Shown here one piece after another: positions 51,415-63,324 of a DNA stretch of 64,000 nucleotides. Position 1 is the first letter of the stretch; the number at the start of each line of letters is the position of its first letter. Origin of the DNA: Nemertoderma westbladi (taxonomy: Eukaryota; Xenacoelomorpha; Nemertodermatida; Nemertodermatidae); contig JAUCBJ010004969.1 in NCBI GenBank assembly GCA_032718475.1, positions 1-64,000 on the forward strand. The letters run 5' to 3'. The notes beneath the pieces were generated by a model. That model made no database searches, was not told the DNA's origin, and saw only the letters and a list, made by a program, of their open reading frames with translations. The position numbers were made by a program, and so were the translations under genes.

Positions 51415-51918
51415 CTAACATATGGGGAGATGGCACCTACCACATTTCCCCCAATGATTCCGTCCTGCCACATCTTCCCTACTCATCTCTCGCACACAAA
51501 ACCCACAATACTCCCCTCCACCCAACATCGACTTGCTACACCTTCCACAATTTTTCCCAAGCCCCCCATCAGATCTACTCCCTGCAACATTAATCCTTAT
51601 CAAGTTAGTTGACCTGTACTTCCTCTTTCTCCTAACCACAGGAATCCAATATGCTCCCTCACAAACAGGCATCTCCACTTTCTCAACCTCACCATAACTC
51701 TTTACACAGTCTGACACCAGAATATCATTCAGATCAGTAGGTTTAACAGTAAGGGTAACTGGGGATGTAACAGTTGGTGTGACAGTCGAAATGTGAGTAT
51801 CAGTAGCGACAGGGGTAGGGATAGCAGTAGAACAGATGGGACAAGAGTCTAGCTTCTTACTGTAAAGCTTAGTGCATTTAGAAAAGCGAGACCAACCTGA
51901 AGATTTCCTAGCAGGCAT
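51415..51918 (-). CDS. Cys-rich zinc-binding ORF, unknown
   Basis: Reverse strand, ATG at 51918, 167 residues. The N-terminus is basic with CPIC; the centre is Thr/Val/Pro-rich; the C-terminus holds NCGRCSKSM, EYCGFCV and HWGKCGRC, paired cysteines suitable for two zinc sites. Just downstream (51340-51410) the block LGGGEYCGFCV appears again, so the zinc region was duplicated and the stop at 51415 lies between the copies. It could be a LINE ORF1-type protein. No partner genes are seen. Confidence 0.4.
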   Translation of the reverse strand: MPARKSSGWSRFSKCTKLYSKKLDSCPICSTAIPTPVATDTHISTVTPTVTSPVTLTVKPTDLNDILVSDCVKSYGEVEKVEMPVCEGAYWIPVVRRKRKYRSTNLIRINVAGSRSDGGLGKNCGRCSKSMLGGGEYCGFCVREMSREDVAGRNHWGKCGRCHLPIC

Positions 51919-53469
51919 TGTTAGTATTACCAATAATATGAGATATACAACTGACAAATGAAAAAAAGTAGAATAAAATGAACAAATAAAAACAATAAAA
52001 TAGTAACTATTATAGAAATTATTATTGTAGTTTATACTTATCCATGCAACAATGTTGTCGTTCACAAACAAAAATTAATTTGAAAAGCTGAAAAAGAATT
52101 ATATATGTAAACTTATCAGAAATCAAATATATAACCCAAGGATGCTTATGTATTTCTATTCCACTGTGTAGTGTGTAACTTAATGAAAATTCAAATCGTG
52201 ACATACACACAAGGATTTTTACACATACACATGTGGTACAGAAAGTTACACACAAGATTGAGTATGTTACACACGTAGTACAGTAAATTATGTAAATGGT
52301 ACAGTGAGTTACAAATATGATTGAATAAGTTACACATGTGGTACAATAAGTTACACATGATTGAGAACGTTACACACGTGGTACAATAAGTTATGCATGC
52401 ACATGGTTCAGTAAGTTATACATGTGGTTCAGTAAGATATATACTGTATTTGGTATGGTACATTAAGTTACACAAATGGTAAAGAAAGAAACACACACGG
52501 TTCAGTAAGTTACAAACATGATTGAGTAAGTCACTCACGGTGGTACAGTAAGTTATGTGGTCCAGTAAGCTGCACATGATTGAGTACGTTCCACACACAC
52601 GTGGTTCAGTGCTCGCGCTTTTAGACCTTTAGCAGTTTAACCTGCTAATTTAAGTGTCTTATGATGTCTGACAGCCCGCACAAAATATGAACGCAGTAGA
52701 AGCCAGCCTAGCGCGGCGTATGACCCATGATGTTTGGGAGACTGGATTATATCAGCGAGAGTGGGATATGCTTGCTACTTTGTATTATTCGATTGTTCTC
52801 TACTATATAATCTATTTTTATTAGGGTGTACGCGGGCTCTGTCTAAAACTATAAACTAGAATGCTATGGTGTACGAAATTTAGTATGTAGACTTACCCCT
52901 TTCAGTGGACTATATATAAGTCCTGTATTTTCTAATATATAGGAAAGATATTCGTGCAGTTATTAGTGTTTATTTCTAGGTAGGGTTCATTTTTGATAAG
53001 AGGCTGGTTTCTATTTGGTTTTATATTATAATATAATAATATATATATAATACATAACTAAAACCATCCATAAATCGAAGCAAGGTTGAACTTGCGTCAA
53101 GCGATTACTACATTAGGCAGTATTAGTGTAACTGTACTATGTAACTGTAAGCTGTAAACTTTACTTAAGGAGAAAACAATTATTTTTATATTTTATAAAC
53201 AATTTAAAGTATTAACATAAAGAGTTTAAACGGAGCAATGGATGGGTGGTGTATAGAAAAAACTCCGTTTCTTGCTATATTTCGATCTCCTTACGGATGA
53301 CCGTCTTCAGGCTGTAATTTAATAACCGGTACGATGGCCTACCAGAAATTATAAATTGCACAAATTTGAAAATCCTGCTAAAGGGGAAATTGAAAACATT
53401 ACATGTAGTTAATAGTCTACTGTAGAATTAATGAGCGAAGACAATATGTGTGAAAATTTACGAAAAATG
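51919..53469. other. Non-coding DNA with a degenerate tandem repeat
   Basis: At about 52240-52610 an imperfect 30-40-base unit based on GTACAGTAAGTTACACA(T/C) is repeated. The rest is AT-rich without supported genes. Confidence 0.5.
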
Positions 53470-53850
53470 CACCAATGCAATTTAAGTACTGTATGTGTAG
53501 TTGTTCTAGTCTACAAGAAATGCGCCAATGTGAAAATAGTTAAAGTAAATTAATTAGGTACAGAATCAGGTGTAAATTTGAAAAAAATAGTTACAGCAAG
53601 TGAAAAAATTAATATGAGAGGTAAATTAAGTATATGTATTTTTGTTGTTCTAATTTACAAAAAATGCACCAATGTGGAAATAGTTAAAGTAAATTAATTA
53701 GGTACAGAATTAGGTGCAAATTTGAAAAAATAGTTACAACAAGTGAAAAAATTAATATGAGAGGTAAATTAAGTATATATATTTTTTGTTGTTCTAATTT
53801 ACAAAAAATGCACCAATGTGGAAATAGTTAAAGTAAATTAATTAGGTCAA
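53470..53850. repeat. 144-bp tandem repeat
   Basis: The landmark CACCAATGTGGAAATAGTTA recurs at 53523 (variant), 53667 and 53811, giving a 144-base period with about 2.3 copies. It ends against the Gypsy fragment. Confidence 0.8.
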
Positions 53851-54519
53851 ATTAATCAAAACTCCTTCCTATGGAAATCCGACCATGAGACGGCATTCGA
53901 GAGAACTAAACTCGCTCTTCTCTCTCCTCCAATCCTCACTCCCTTCGATGCGAATCACGAAACCAAACTCAAAACCGATGCTTCCTGCAAACCCGGTCTC
54001 AGGTACGCGCTACTTCAGCACCACGATGACAACTGGAGACTGGTCGAGTGCGGATCGCGGTTCATTTCAGAAACTGAGTCGTGTTACGCGATGGTTGAAC
54101 TTGAACATCTAGCCGTCGCCTGGGCCGCACATAAATGTAGACTTTACCTCCTGGGCCTCCCCCATTTTACTGTCATTGTCGACCACCAACCATTGGTGAC
54201 AATCCTGGATCGCTATACGATTGATGCCACCAATAACACACGCCTCCAGCGGCTCAAAGCAAAACTCACTCCTTATTTCTTCACAACAGTTTGGAGGAAA
54301 GGTAAGGAGCACCACATTCCTGACGCCCTATCCCGTGCACCTGTCGATGACCCATCCCCTGACAACCTCATCGATGATGGCGAGATGGCCTACCATCTTA
54401 ATGCGGTCACCATAGCAACTGTTGCTGCCATCATGGAAGACTCAGAACACTTCGCCCCCCGGGGGCTAAAGGGGCAAGAAAAGGGCCGAAAAAACGGAAA
54501 GATTCTTAGCGGTGGGTAA
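53845..54519 (+). pseudogene. Ty3/Gypsy RT-RNase H fragment
   Basis: Frame without ATG: FLWKSDHETAFERTKLALLS (the RT connection), KTDASCKPG (RNase H Asp), MVELEHLAVAWAAHK (Glu), IVDHQPLVTIL (Asp) and GKEHHIPDALSRAP. The catalytic residues are present and the frame is open, but it is cut at both ends, and homology stops near 54470. It is from a different Gypsy lineage than 20167-22092 (less GC-rich, different sequence). Confidence 0.8.
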
Positions 54520-55254
54520 GAAATGGACGCGGATTGGTCGCGAGTGGGCTAAATGTAGCTTATAACTGATTCCCCGTTGGAGGTTTTGCCGACGTTGACC
54601 CTATCTGGTACACTTTTTGTCGTTTCTCATTAAGCTCAGCTTATAAAACGCGAGTGTAGTTCTTATTAGTTGTTTAGCCTCGGCTCTAGCACCTTGACAT
54701 CTTCTGATTAGTTGTTTGTCCCACCCTCGCGAAAACGAAGTAATAATAAATTAACGTAATTGGAAAGGTTTAAAAAAAATTATGCATATTAAAAAAAATA
54801 TTATTGAAATAAGTACATATTTTGTCATCATTTATTTGTTATTAGAAATAAATTAAAATTGCATATATCCTCCGTTTCTCAGATATCTAATTTCTTAACT
54901 TATCTATATTTGTTATATTTAATAATTCAATTATTGCATACCTTTTTTACGCTATACCAATGGTGTTAAATTACTCGTCGAATGCATAACAGATTAAGAA
55001 AAGTAACAGGGAATCCCCTCATGTTATTATTTATGAGGCGTCCAGCATAGTACAACTCCCTACTCCAATACTACAGCCAATCGGATTGCAGTATTCTTTT
55101 GTACAGGCCTTGTTCAGCTTACTAATGTTGTGATGCCTTGATATGGATGCCTGGCATAAGGGGCCCATTTTATTCAACCAATGGGGATCGAGAATTCCCG
55201 TAGTGTTGTTCCCTGCTTGTAGTATTATCTTTTAGAAACATATACTTTTTGTTG
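54520..55254. other. Non-coding, possible LTR remnant
   Basis: A TATA-like CTTATAAAACGCGAG at 54645 lies in a block that could be a Gypsy LTR or leader. Otherwise AT-rich. No second LTR was matched. Confidence 0.35.
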
Positions 55255-57460
55255 TCCCCGTTAAGTGTAAAGCCCCTTCCCTTCCCAAACTCGAACTCAC
55301 TGCATTATCCATTGGCGCAAGACTTTTGGTGTACATTACACAGGTATTTAGTTTCCAATTCATTCCAGCCAATATCTTTTTATGGTCAGATAGTGAAATA
55401 GCTCTACACTGGACAATGAATGGTTGTGTTAATAACGTCTATGTAAAGAATCGTGTGGATGAAATTCACCAACTATGTCCTAATGCAATATTTCGCTATG
55501 TACCAACTAAGGACAATCCGGCAGACATGCTAACTAGAGGTATTACTGCTATCAAATTATTGTCCTCTGAATTTTGGACTTGTGGGCCGGTCTGGTTGAT
55601 GTGCGTTTCTGATTGGCCAATTCAAAAAATTGTTTTCAAGGAAGAAACGGTTGCTATTGATACCACGGTTAGCTCTTTACATACGTTGGATGAAACAGGT
55701 TCTGATGTTGATGACGTCATCAACATATCAGATTATAGTGACTATAATAAACTCTTACGTGTTACTGCATTGGTATTGCGTTTTGTTCGCCGCCTAAAGG
55801 ATAGTGTTACTAATAACAGTCACAAACGTGTATATCCCACAATTGCGCCGGTCGGAGGAGGGAAAGTTCTTTCTAGTCCACTTACAGTAAATGATATCGT
55901 ATTAGCAGAGATATTCCTATTGCGACGCGTACAAAGCAATATATTTAGTAAAGAGAGCAATTATTTACTATCTCTTAATTATTCTAGTACTGAGAAAGGT
56001 AAAATACCTCCGTTAGTGCATCAGTTACGGTTATTCCTAGATGACGACAATATTATACGTTCTAGAGGTCGTATTGAACATTCTAATGTTCCTTGGCAAA
56101 AGGTCGTATTGAACATTCTAATGTTCCTTGGCAAACTAAGTTCCCCGCGATACTTCCAAGCAAACATATTTTCACTGAACTGATTATATTATCCACTCAT
56201 AAGTTTAATTTCCATTGCGGTCTGTCTGACACCATCGTTCAGTTACGCCAGCGTTGGTGGATTCCACAGATAAGACAGAGAGTTCGTTCTATTATTCGTC
56301 CATGTGCGACGTGTAATCGTGTTATTGGTCGACCTTATCCAGTACCGCCACCTCCACCACTTCCTGAGTTTCGGGTTTCAGGTTCCGTTCCATTCGAAAC
56401 TACTGGCTTAGACTACACTGGTCATATATTACTCAGAGATCGCACCAAAGCCTACATAGCTTTGTTTACTTGCACTACTGTTAGAGCTGTACGATTAGAA
56501 GTAGTGCCAGATAATTCTACTGAATCATTCTTGTTCGCATTACGACGTTTTACCGCTCGTTCTGGTTGTCCGTCTCAATTGCTAAGCGACAACCAATCCG
56601 CCTTTATTTCAGCTGATTTAGATCTAAAGACTGTACATTCTATAGCAACTGTTCAAAATTATTTATTATCACGACATATGATTTGGACTTTTATTCCAGT
56701 TGCCTCACCTTGGATGGGAGGATTCTGGGAACGGTTGATCGGTATTGCTAAGATTGTACTAAAGAAAGTGTTAGGTCGAGCTTATATTACTTATCAAGAG
56801 TTGGTTACTGTAGCCTATGAAGTTGAAGCTTACATGAATGACAGACCCCTTACTTACGTCACTGCGGATAGGTACGAGCCCTTACCCCTGACACCTTCCC
56901 AACTCCTATATGGTCGTCGTCTAACTGGGTTACCTTTACCCCTCATCGATAAGGATTTTAATAAAGATCCTTCTTATGGTGAGAGACGATCCCTTACTAA
57001 ACGTCATCAGCGTGTTATCACACTTATTTCTGATTGCTGGTCACATTGGAACCATGAGTATTTAACTTCTTTACGAGAGTTCCATCGATGGAATTCTTCT
57101 GAACCCAAACATATCCCAAAAGTAGGAGATATCGTCCTAGTTGGTTCCCGTAGACCCCGCATGCAATGGCCTCTCGGCAAGGTCATTGAACTCTTTCCTA
57201 GTAAAGACGGATGGATACGTTCTGTATCCGTAAAGACCCAAACTAGACTCTCTAAACGTCCTATCAAACTCTTGTACCCTCTAGAGTGTCCCGTTTCACC
57301 ATTAGTGGATCTATCGGATGTCCCAATTGTCCCACCAATTCGTTCACCGCAAGTTAACACTACAAAACCCCATCGTGTAGCTGCAATACGATCCCGTGAG
57401 AAACTGAAAGAATATTACGAGGATGTTTCGAATAGCGATTCATCAGTCTCAGAGATATAG
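55255..57460 (+). pseudogene. pol: BEL/Pao copy 3, RNase H and integrase
   Basis: It begins in RNase H: LPKLELTALSIGARLLVYI, LWSDSEIALHW and KDNPADMLTRG. The first frame runs to about 56100 and the second to 57460. The second holds zinc-binding CATCNR, Asp in GLDYTG, Asp in LLSDNQSAF, Glu in MGGFWERLIG, MNDRPL and an SH3-like tail (VGDIVLVGSRRPR). The two frames are split only by a 35-base tandem duplication (56066-56135). It is a different lineage from copies 1 and 2, lacks gag to RT, and is followed by an LTR-like region. Confidence 0.85.
56066..56135. repeat. 35-bp tandem duplication breaking Pao copy 3
   Basis: AGGTCGTATTGAACATTCTA and the following 15 bases occur twice without change (56066-56100 and 56101-56135). 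Thirty-five is not a multiple of three, so the reading frame shifts here. Confidence 0.95.
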
Positions 57461-58059
57461 ATTTATATTTTCTATGTAAACTATTTTAGTTGATATATTG
57501 TGCTATGTTTCAAAGTTTATTAGTATATGTTTATGCAATTTGAGTTATTTTCTGTATGTGTTATTTTCTTACAATTAGTTTTTGGGGGAATTATTGAGTT
57601 ATTTACTGTATGTGTTAAATTTCTTATGATTAGTTTATTGAGGAAATATTTACTTAGTTTATTCCTTGGCTGGTGGGAATGTACAAAATATTATTTCATT
57701 GTGTATTTTGTTATATAAGAAAGCTTTTGTTTTTGAATCTCGCTCTTCTTTTAAGTTATTTTTAGTATGACGTAAGTAATTATCCGATTACAGTCATTCT
57801 GATATGAAGTGGGTACCGGTTTATGTTATTATTATTCTTTTTAACTTGCTTATGACTACGTTGATTTCTGCTGTGTATGTCTGCCATGGTATCAGTAAAT
57901 AGGCCTAAACATGTATGTATGCTATACCCTTAATTGAATAAATGAATCAGGAAGTATCTTTACTTAACCCCTTATTATAAATCGCTCTCCCAAATGCTAT
58001 CAAACACATACGCGGTAACAACAAACCATCGCGTTTATTTTAAGTCTGGAAATCGCAAC
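57461..58059 (+). other. 3' region and possible LTR of Pao copy 3
   Basis: A 55-base imperfect duplication (GAGTTATTTTCTGTATGTGT at 57540 and 57595), a purine run TTTTTGGGGGAAT, a TATA-like TATATAAGAAAG at about 57713 and AATAAA at about 57938 would suit an LTR. No partner copy is present. Confidence 0.35.
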
Positions 58060-58668
58060 TCCCCTATGTTATTTTGGGACAGCAACTGCTCTATCAGACA
58101 TCTGAAACCTATCTGCCACAATTGCCATAGTGGGAAATTTACATCGTTGTTGTTTTGGTTTAACCACTACAAACGGATTATCGGAATCTTCTTAGTCTGT
58201 GTCCGCTGCAACAGAGTAATCTACACTACTATCTAATTATACTACCTGTGAAGTACTTGGTGCTTCTATTGATCTCTTATCAACATAGTATTTTTCTAAA
58301 TTTAACTTATGTTTTTCTCTTTTTCTAATAATATGACTTTCAGCAGAATCAACAGACCCGATGTACATTTTGCGATCTGCCCTCTGATCCATTAGAAATT
58401 GGTCTTCCTTCTTTGGTATTTTGCGTGAGATTTCACATTTACAGGAAGATTCCGGATTCAAACATTTACAAGAGGAAATATCGAAGATTAGAAGTGATTC
58501 AGTTTGAAAATGTTCCAGTTTTGATTTGTATGATGGTTTATCTTTCCGTTCTTTATATGGCTTTAATAAGTTTCGGTATTTCAGAACATAATCCTTCAGT
58601 AACTGAACAACACGATCAACAGAAACAGTTGGCAGAGAGGCAGTTCTCCAGATGTTAATAACCTCCAA
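58060..58668 (-). pseudogene. Unknown invertebrate protein family, decayed
   Basis: The reverse strand frame 58668-58237 reads EVINIWRTASLPTVSVDRVV, YRNLLKPYKERK, a Cys cluster (SCKCLNPESSCKCE) and DQFLMDQRADRKMYIGSVDS. The same frame continues after in-frame TAA codons with FPTMAIVADRFQMSDRAVAV. I remember this pattern (DQR-x-x-RKM-x-IG, then DR-x-x-SDRA) from many uncharacterised arthropod and cnidarian proteins, but not a function. It follows the Polinton-type gene closely on the same strand and may have travelled with it. Confidence 0.45.
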
Positions 58669-58682
58669 TGAAACAAATTTTG

Positions 58683-59024
58683 CTAATCAAATTGTTTCCC
58701 ATACATTTCAAGTTCATCATTTATAGTTTCAATTATACCCTCTATGCTTGTGAATAATCCAGGTTTAAAAGGAATTTCTATCTCATTTTTAAATGTTTCG
58801 ATCTCCGAATCATAATGATACTTTCCTACCCATATGCTACTTTGATTTACTATATTCATATATGTAGCTTGGAATTGGATTTCTTTTAATCCAGCTACCC
58901 ATATTTTTCCAGGGTTTGGAAGTGGAATGGGTTGAGCCAATTCAATAGAAAACTCACTCGGATTATTTGCTGGAAATAAGTCCATAGATGCATTTGAATA
59001 TAAAGTTATATGTTTACTTGCCAT
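58683..59024 (-). CDS. Polinton/Maverick virion-type protein, N-terminal part
   Basis: 113 residues starting MASKHITLYSNASMD; FPANNPSEFSIELAQPI, then KIWVAGLKEIQFQATYMN and a later ETINDEL motif. In Polintons a protein starting with a similar 'S-N-A-S-M-D-x-F-P-x-N' block and an 'EVALxEI' strand is common (family memory) and is thought to be structural. This frame is short and may be only its first domain. The start overlaps the end of the integrase frame by a few bases, as in compact viral-type gene arrays. Confidence 0.45.
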   Translation of the reverse strand: MASKHITLYSNASMDLFPANNPSEFSIELAQPIPLPNPGKIWVAGLKEIQFQATYMNIVNQSSIWVGKYHYDSEIETFKNEIEIPFKPGLFTSIEGIIETINDELEMYGKQFD

Positions 59025-59319
59025 CTCGATCAATTGTATCTATCCACACTCCTCTTTTGTAGCCTTTAAATTTAACCAAGTACTCCAGTTTAGAACCTTT
59101 CTGTCTTTGCTTGATAACTTTTTCAATAGGTAATACATTATTGTCTTGCAATACTAATTGCAATTCTTGTTCATAGAAAGTTCCTCGGATTGTTTCTCCC
59201 TTATAATCCTCTACCTCGTACATAATATATGGTTCTCTATCCATACGCATCTTAGAAATTTTGAAAATTTATTTTGTCCAATTTGGAGTATACCCTTTAT
59301 TGGCGATCGTATCTTTATA
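59014..59319 (-). pseudogene. Polinton-type integrase C-terminus (chromodomain)
   Basis: Reverse strand: KGYTPNWTK, a stop (59269-59271), then the same frame continues IFKISKMRMDREPYIMYEVE, GTFYEQELQ and a chromodomain-like end (KVIKQRQKGSKLEYLVKFKG...WID). The order 'GY-x-x-NW', FYEQELQ and chromodomain is typical of Polinton/Maverick integrases. The catalytic core is missing: immediately upstream lies the 27-bp minisatellite. It has one nonsense codon plus truncation, so it is non-functional. Confidence 0.65.
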
Positions 59320-59990
59320 GGCGGAGTAATTCGGGTGGTGTAACACTGCGGAGTAATTCGGGTAGTGTAACACTGCGGAGTAATTCGGGTAGTGTAACAC
59401 TGCGGAGTAATTCGGGTAGTGTAACACTGCCGAGTAATTTGGGAAGTGTAACACTGCGGAGTAATTCGGGTAGTGTAACACTGCGGAGTAATTCGGGTAG
59501 TGTAACACTGCGGAGTAATTCGGGTAGTGTAACACTGCGGACTGCGGAGTAATTCGGGTAGTGTAACACTGCGGAGTAATTCGGGTAATGTAACACTGCG
59601 GAGTAATTCGGGTAGTGTAACACTGCGGAGTAATTGGGGTAGTGTAACTCTGTGGAGTAATTCGGGTAGTGTAACTCTGCGGCGTAATTCGGGTAGTGTA
59701 ACACTGCAGAGTAATTCGGGTAATGTAACACTGCGGAGTAATTCGGGTAGTGTAACACTGCCGAGTAATTCGGGTAGTGTAACACTGTGGAGTAATTCGG
59801 GTAGTGTAACACTGCGGGGTAATTCGGGTAGTGTAACACTGCGGAGTAATTCGGGTAGTGTAACACTGCCGAGTAATTCGGGTAGTGTAACACTGTGGAG
59901 TAATTCGGGTAGTGTAACACTGCGGAGTAATTCGGGTAGTGTAACACTGCGGAGTAATTGGGGTAGTGTAACTCTGCGGCGTAATTAGAA
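59320..59990. repeat. 27-bp minisatellite fused to the integrase remnant
   Basis: About 24-25 copies of GCGGAGTAATTCGGGTAGTG plus TAACACT. The 27-base period leaves several frames open on both strands, giving long spurious proteins (TPQCYTTRI, SAVLHYPNY and RSNSGSVTL repeats). A 7-base duplication near 59538 shifts phase once. Confidence 0.95.
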
Positions 59991-62900
59991 ATCCAAAGAC
60001 CACGTCGGAATGTTTTACGAGTTAGTAAAGTTTGTGCCATTTATTTTAGGGTTATTAAAAACAAATACAGCGACGCAGTTATACAGTGCCGGGTTAATTA
60101 AAACCTCGGGGGTCCAATTGTTTATTACAACGCTTTTGGTGGATGTAAGCTGCTGGTACCATCCGGTGTACTATAAAACACCCGATTTCGGAACGTCAAG
60201 CATCCACCAAACGCGACACACGCACATCATAAAATGTGTTCCTATGAGGCGCAAATAGAATTAATAAACATAAAACTTTTATCAGCCGTTTCTCATCATT
60301 TGTTTGTGTCAACAATTTGAGATAAAAATGTATTTTTAAACTGCATTATATGTATAGGCTAATTCGTGTGAAAAAGCTAGACAACCGACATCCATATAGG
60401 GAGAACCATTATTAAAACTCTAATTCAAGCTAATCCTTATATATTGAGGGAAAGGAACAGGTTACATTACTGTGGACTGATTCCAACCAAATCAAGCAGG
60501 TTACAGTTTCATATTTGTCGCTGTCGGTTGTGGCCGTCGGTGTAGCGATTACACTCGGCTAATTTATAAATCCTACACTAACAAACCAACAAACATAATG
60601 AATTAGCTGTTGTTTGGATATTTATAATCACTATAGGCCTACACGATAAAGCTCCATTATGTTTTCAAACCGGTACCGGTATGCCAGATGTTCGTTTTTC
60701 CAAATATCTTTTGTAAAATTAAACTTTGCGCAAAATTCTGCACGGTTAGTCAAAAGGTTTCAATTATGTGGAGAGGAAGACACGTTTTGTTATTCTAAAT
60801 GGAGGCAGGTGGAACTACTGTATTATTGTATGACTCCAGTCTGTGTGTGTTAGGTTGCACCAATTGTTATACTGTGTTATTTTACGGACCAAGTTAGTTC
60901 TGAACAACACATAGCTCTTGTGTGACATCAATAATTCCAAATTCAACTTGGAAAAATGCATAATTTTTTCTACACAACACATCTCCTTAAAAAAATAAAC
61001 AATCCGACAATGTTTAAACTACAGATAACAGATACGGATTGTGTGATAAATATTGTTCTGAACTAACAGTGGGCCCTAAGCTATGGAGTATTGAGTTTAG
61101 GGGTTTAATTAATGCAATATTTACGATTTTTCGGTTCGATTCCAGCCAAAGAGGGTTATAAAATCACCAGAGATTACATTGTTATCTTCTTTTTTGTTTA
61201 CAAAGTTCGTGTAATAGAAATTGCACATTATACTACTACTTCAACTACCATACACACTGTGGTACAATAATACAGTAGGTTGTGGTGGAACAAATCAAAG
61301 TGGTTGGTTTGTTTAGCCAATAATAAAGTCGGTTTGAGGACTTTAATGTGCGAACTCAAAATCGCTATTATGATTTTATTGTACGTGATACTCATTACTT
61401 AATTAAACATACAGTCCCCCCACTTCCAACTTGTATCTATAATATTTTACTTTAATAACCCCAATTTGTATCGGAAGGAAATACAAGACATCGCCAATCG
61501 AATTGTAAAAATATTTTTTTTCACGGAGTAGTGAAGAGACTATCGTATTGAAAAATATATAGTCAGCCATAAGCAACTTACTGTCACTAAGTCAATAGAA
61601 TAGGTTACAATTTAATGTATTTACGTCGATTTTCTCCTGAAGAGGTATGTCTATACTGTAGTCCCCCCTGTACACTGTCCCCCCTTTCCCCACTGTACAG
61701 ATATATGCAACTATATAAATGTTAATTTTACAATCAAATATCTGCTACAAATAATTCCATGTACAATTGACAACTGATTCTGTGAGAGTGAAAATGAAAC
61801 GTTATCGAACCGAATTCATTTTGAAACTATGTAAATCAGCAGATGCGAATAAGGACTAGGAATAAGGAACAGCATAACGAATTATGTTATATGAATAAGG
61901 ACTAGAGCATAACGAACGAATTATGTTATATGAATAAGAATATGTCCGTTTCCGGGCCGGAAACTGGCATTCTTTGTTTTGGTTTACGAGGCGTCAATAT
62001 GTCTACGTGAATGCGAACTATATGGTTGTAGTCTCTATGTGATTGTTAATACCTGGTTCGACCCCCCGAAATACCCATTGAAGCGTGTAATTTCTATTTT
62101 GTGAAATATTTTTATTTAGCTAAGGATTTATAACCCTAACAGCGAATTTACTGCCGTTGCAAAAATAAAATCAGGTGTCTACGTGAATAATTCACCGTTA
62201 CAAAGGATAATGCAGTGCTATTTTTTCTCAGATGGAGATTAGAGGGTTGTAATTAGTTCTAAGTAGATTGATTGTGCGGTACCATATTGTACGGTGCCTA
62301 TAAGAGCCTTAAATATGCTTACTATAGCAGACTGCATAACCTAGAGTGATCAGATAATGTAATGTTCTATTAATGAATTCCCTCTCCCCAGACCATTAAC
62401 TGTATAATAACTAGCCTATCATATTGGCACTAAAATAAACCCTAAATTGTTTTCGAACACAAGTGGCTGGAATGGCGGCGTCACATGGAATACATAATCG
62501 GTGGAGAATCGCGAATTTTGTTAGATTATTTTCGCATTTCGAACTTAATATACATTACATTCCCGGTAGGCCACTATAACAAACATTTTCAGACTATTGT
62601 TACTGAAGTCCCGGTTGGATAACGTAATCGTAGTGAAAAAAAATATAACTTGCGAGAATGAAAAAAAAATGACTTAATTTGATTTTGCGGGACTTTACGA
62701 CTTATTACTTATGATATTACTGATGTAATAAATCGAAACGCTCCGCATAATTAAATTATGGCATTTTTTCATTCGTGCAATAGTTATAATAATTTTACAA
62801 AGACTAGTGTTCTTTCGCTACAATTTATTACTTTCAGACGAATTTTCCCAAATATTCAGTAAACAATTATTTTCAGGCGAATGTTCCCAACAATTCGCTA

Positions 62901-63324
62901 TACAATTACCGGAATGGATTCCGACGCGAACTACATACTTCTAATGGATTTGGCGCCAATAGACGACTGTCGATACAAATTCCATAACAGCCGCTGGGTG
63001 GTGTCAGGAAAAGCAGAGCCAAGACTCCCTGGACGGTGAGCAACAACTAGATTTAAGGGAAAGCCATAGGGATGGCGGGGGGTCATCAGACGGATGAATA
63101 TAGACCATATACTGTACGTATTTAATAAAATACGCTGGTGATCCGATGTCCTTCTCGTTAACCCTATTAAACCCGGGGGGGGGTCAATATGACCCCCCCC
63201 GTGGTTTTTTTATTATAATTCTGAAACAAACGCAGTTGGGAATCTGAAACTTTATGACTTTTCCTAAAAATCTATTGTCTTCCTAGTAGTGAAAACCGTT
63301 TTCAAAAATATTAGGTACTTTTCG
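59991..63324. other. Non-coding AT-rich DNA
   Basis: No supported gene in 3.3 kb. Short frames at 60010-60258 and 60659-60853 have no motif. G/C runs lie at 63175-63195. It might contain a decayed Polinton end, but no inverted repeat was matched. Confidence 0.5.

Noticed and set aside
59269-60040. Two roughly 240-codon proteins on the minus strand with YPNYSAVLH or TPQCYTTRI repeats
   Set aside because: They are produced by the 27-bp minisatellite being a multiple of three; the opposite strand is equally open.
60010-60258. 82-residue plus-strand ORF as a Polinton gene
   Set aside because: No similarity that I can support, and it lies opposite to the Polinton-type genes.
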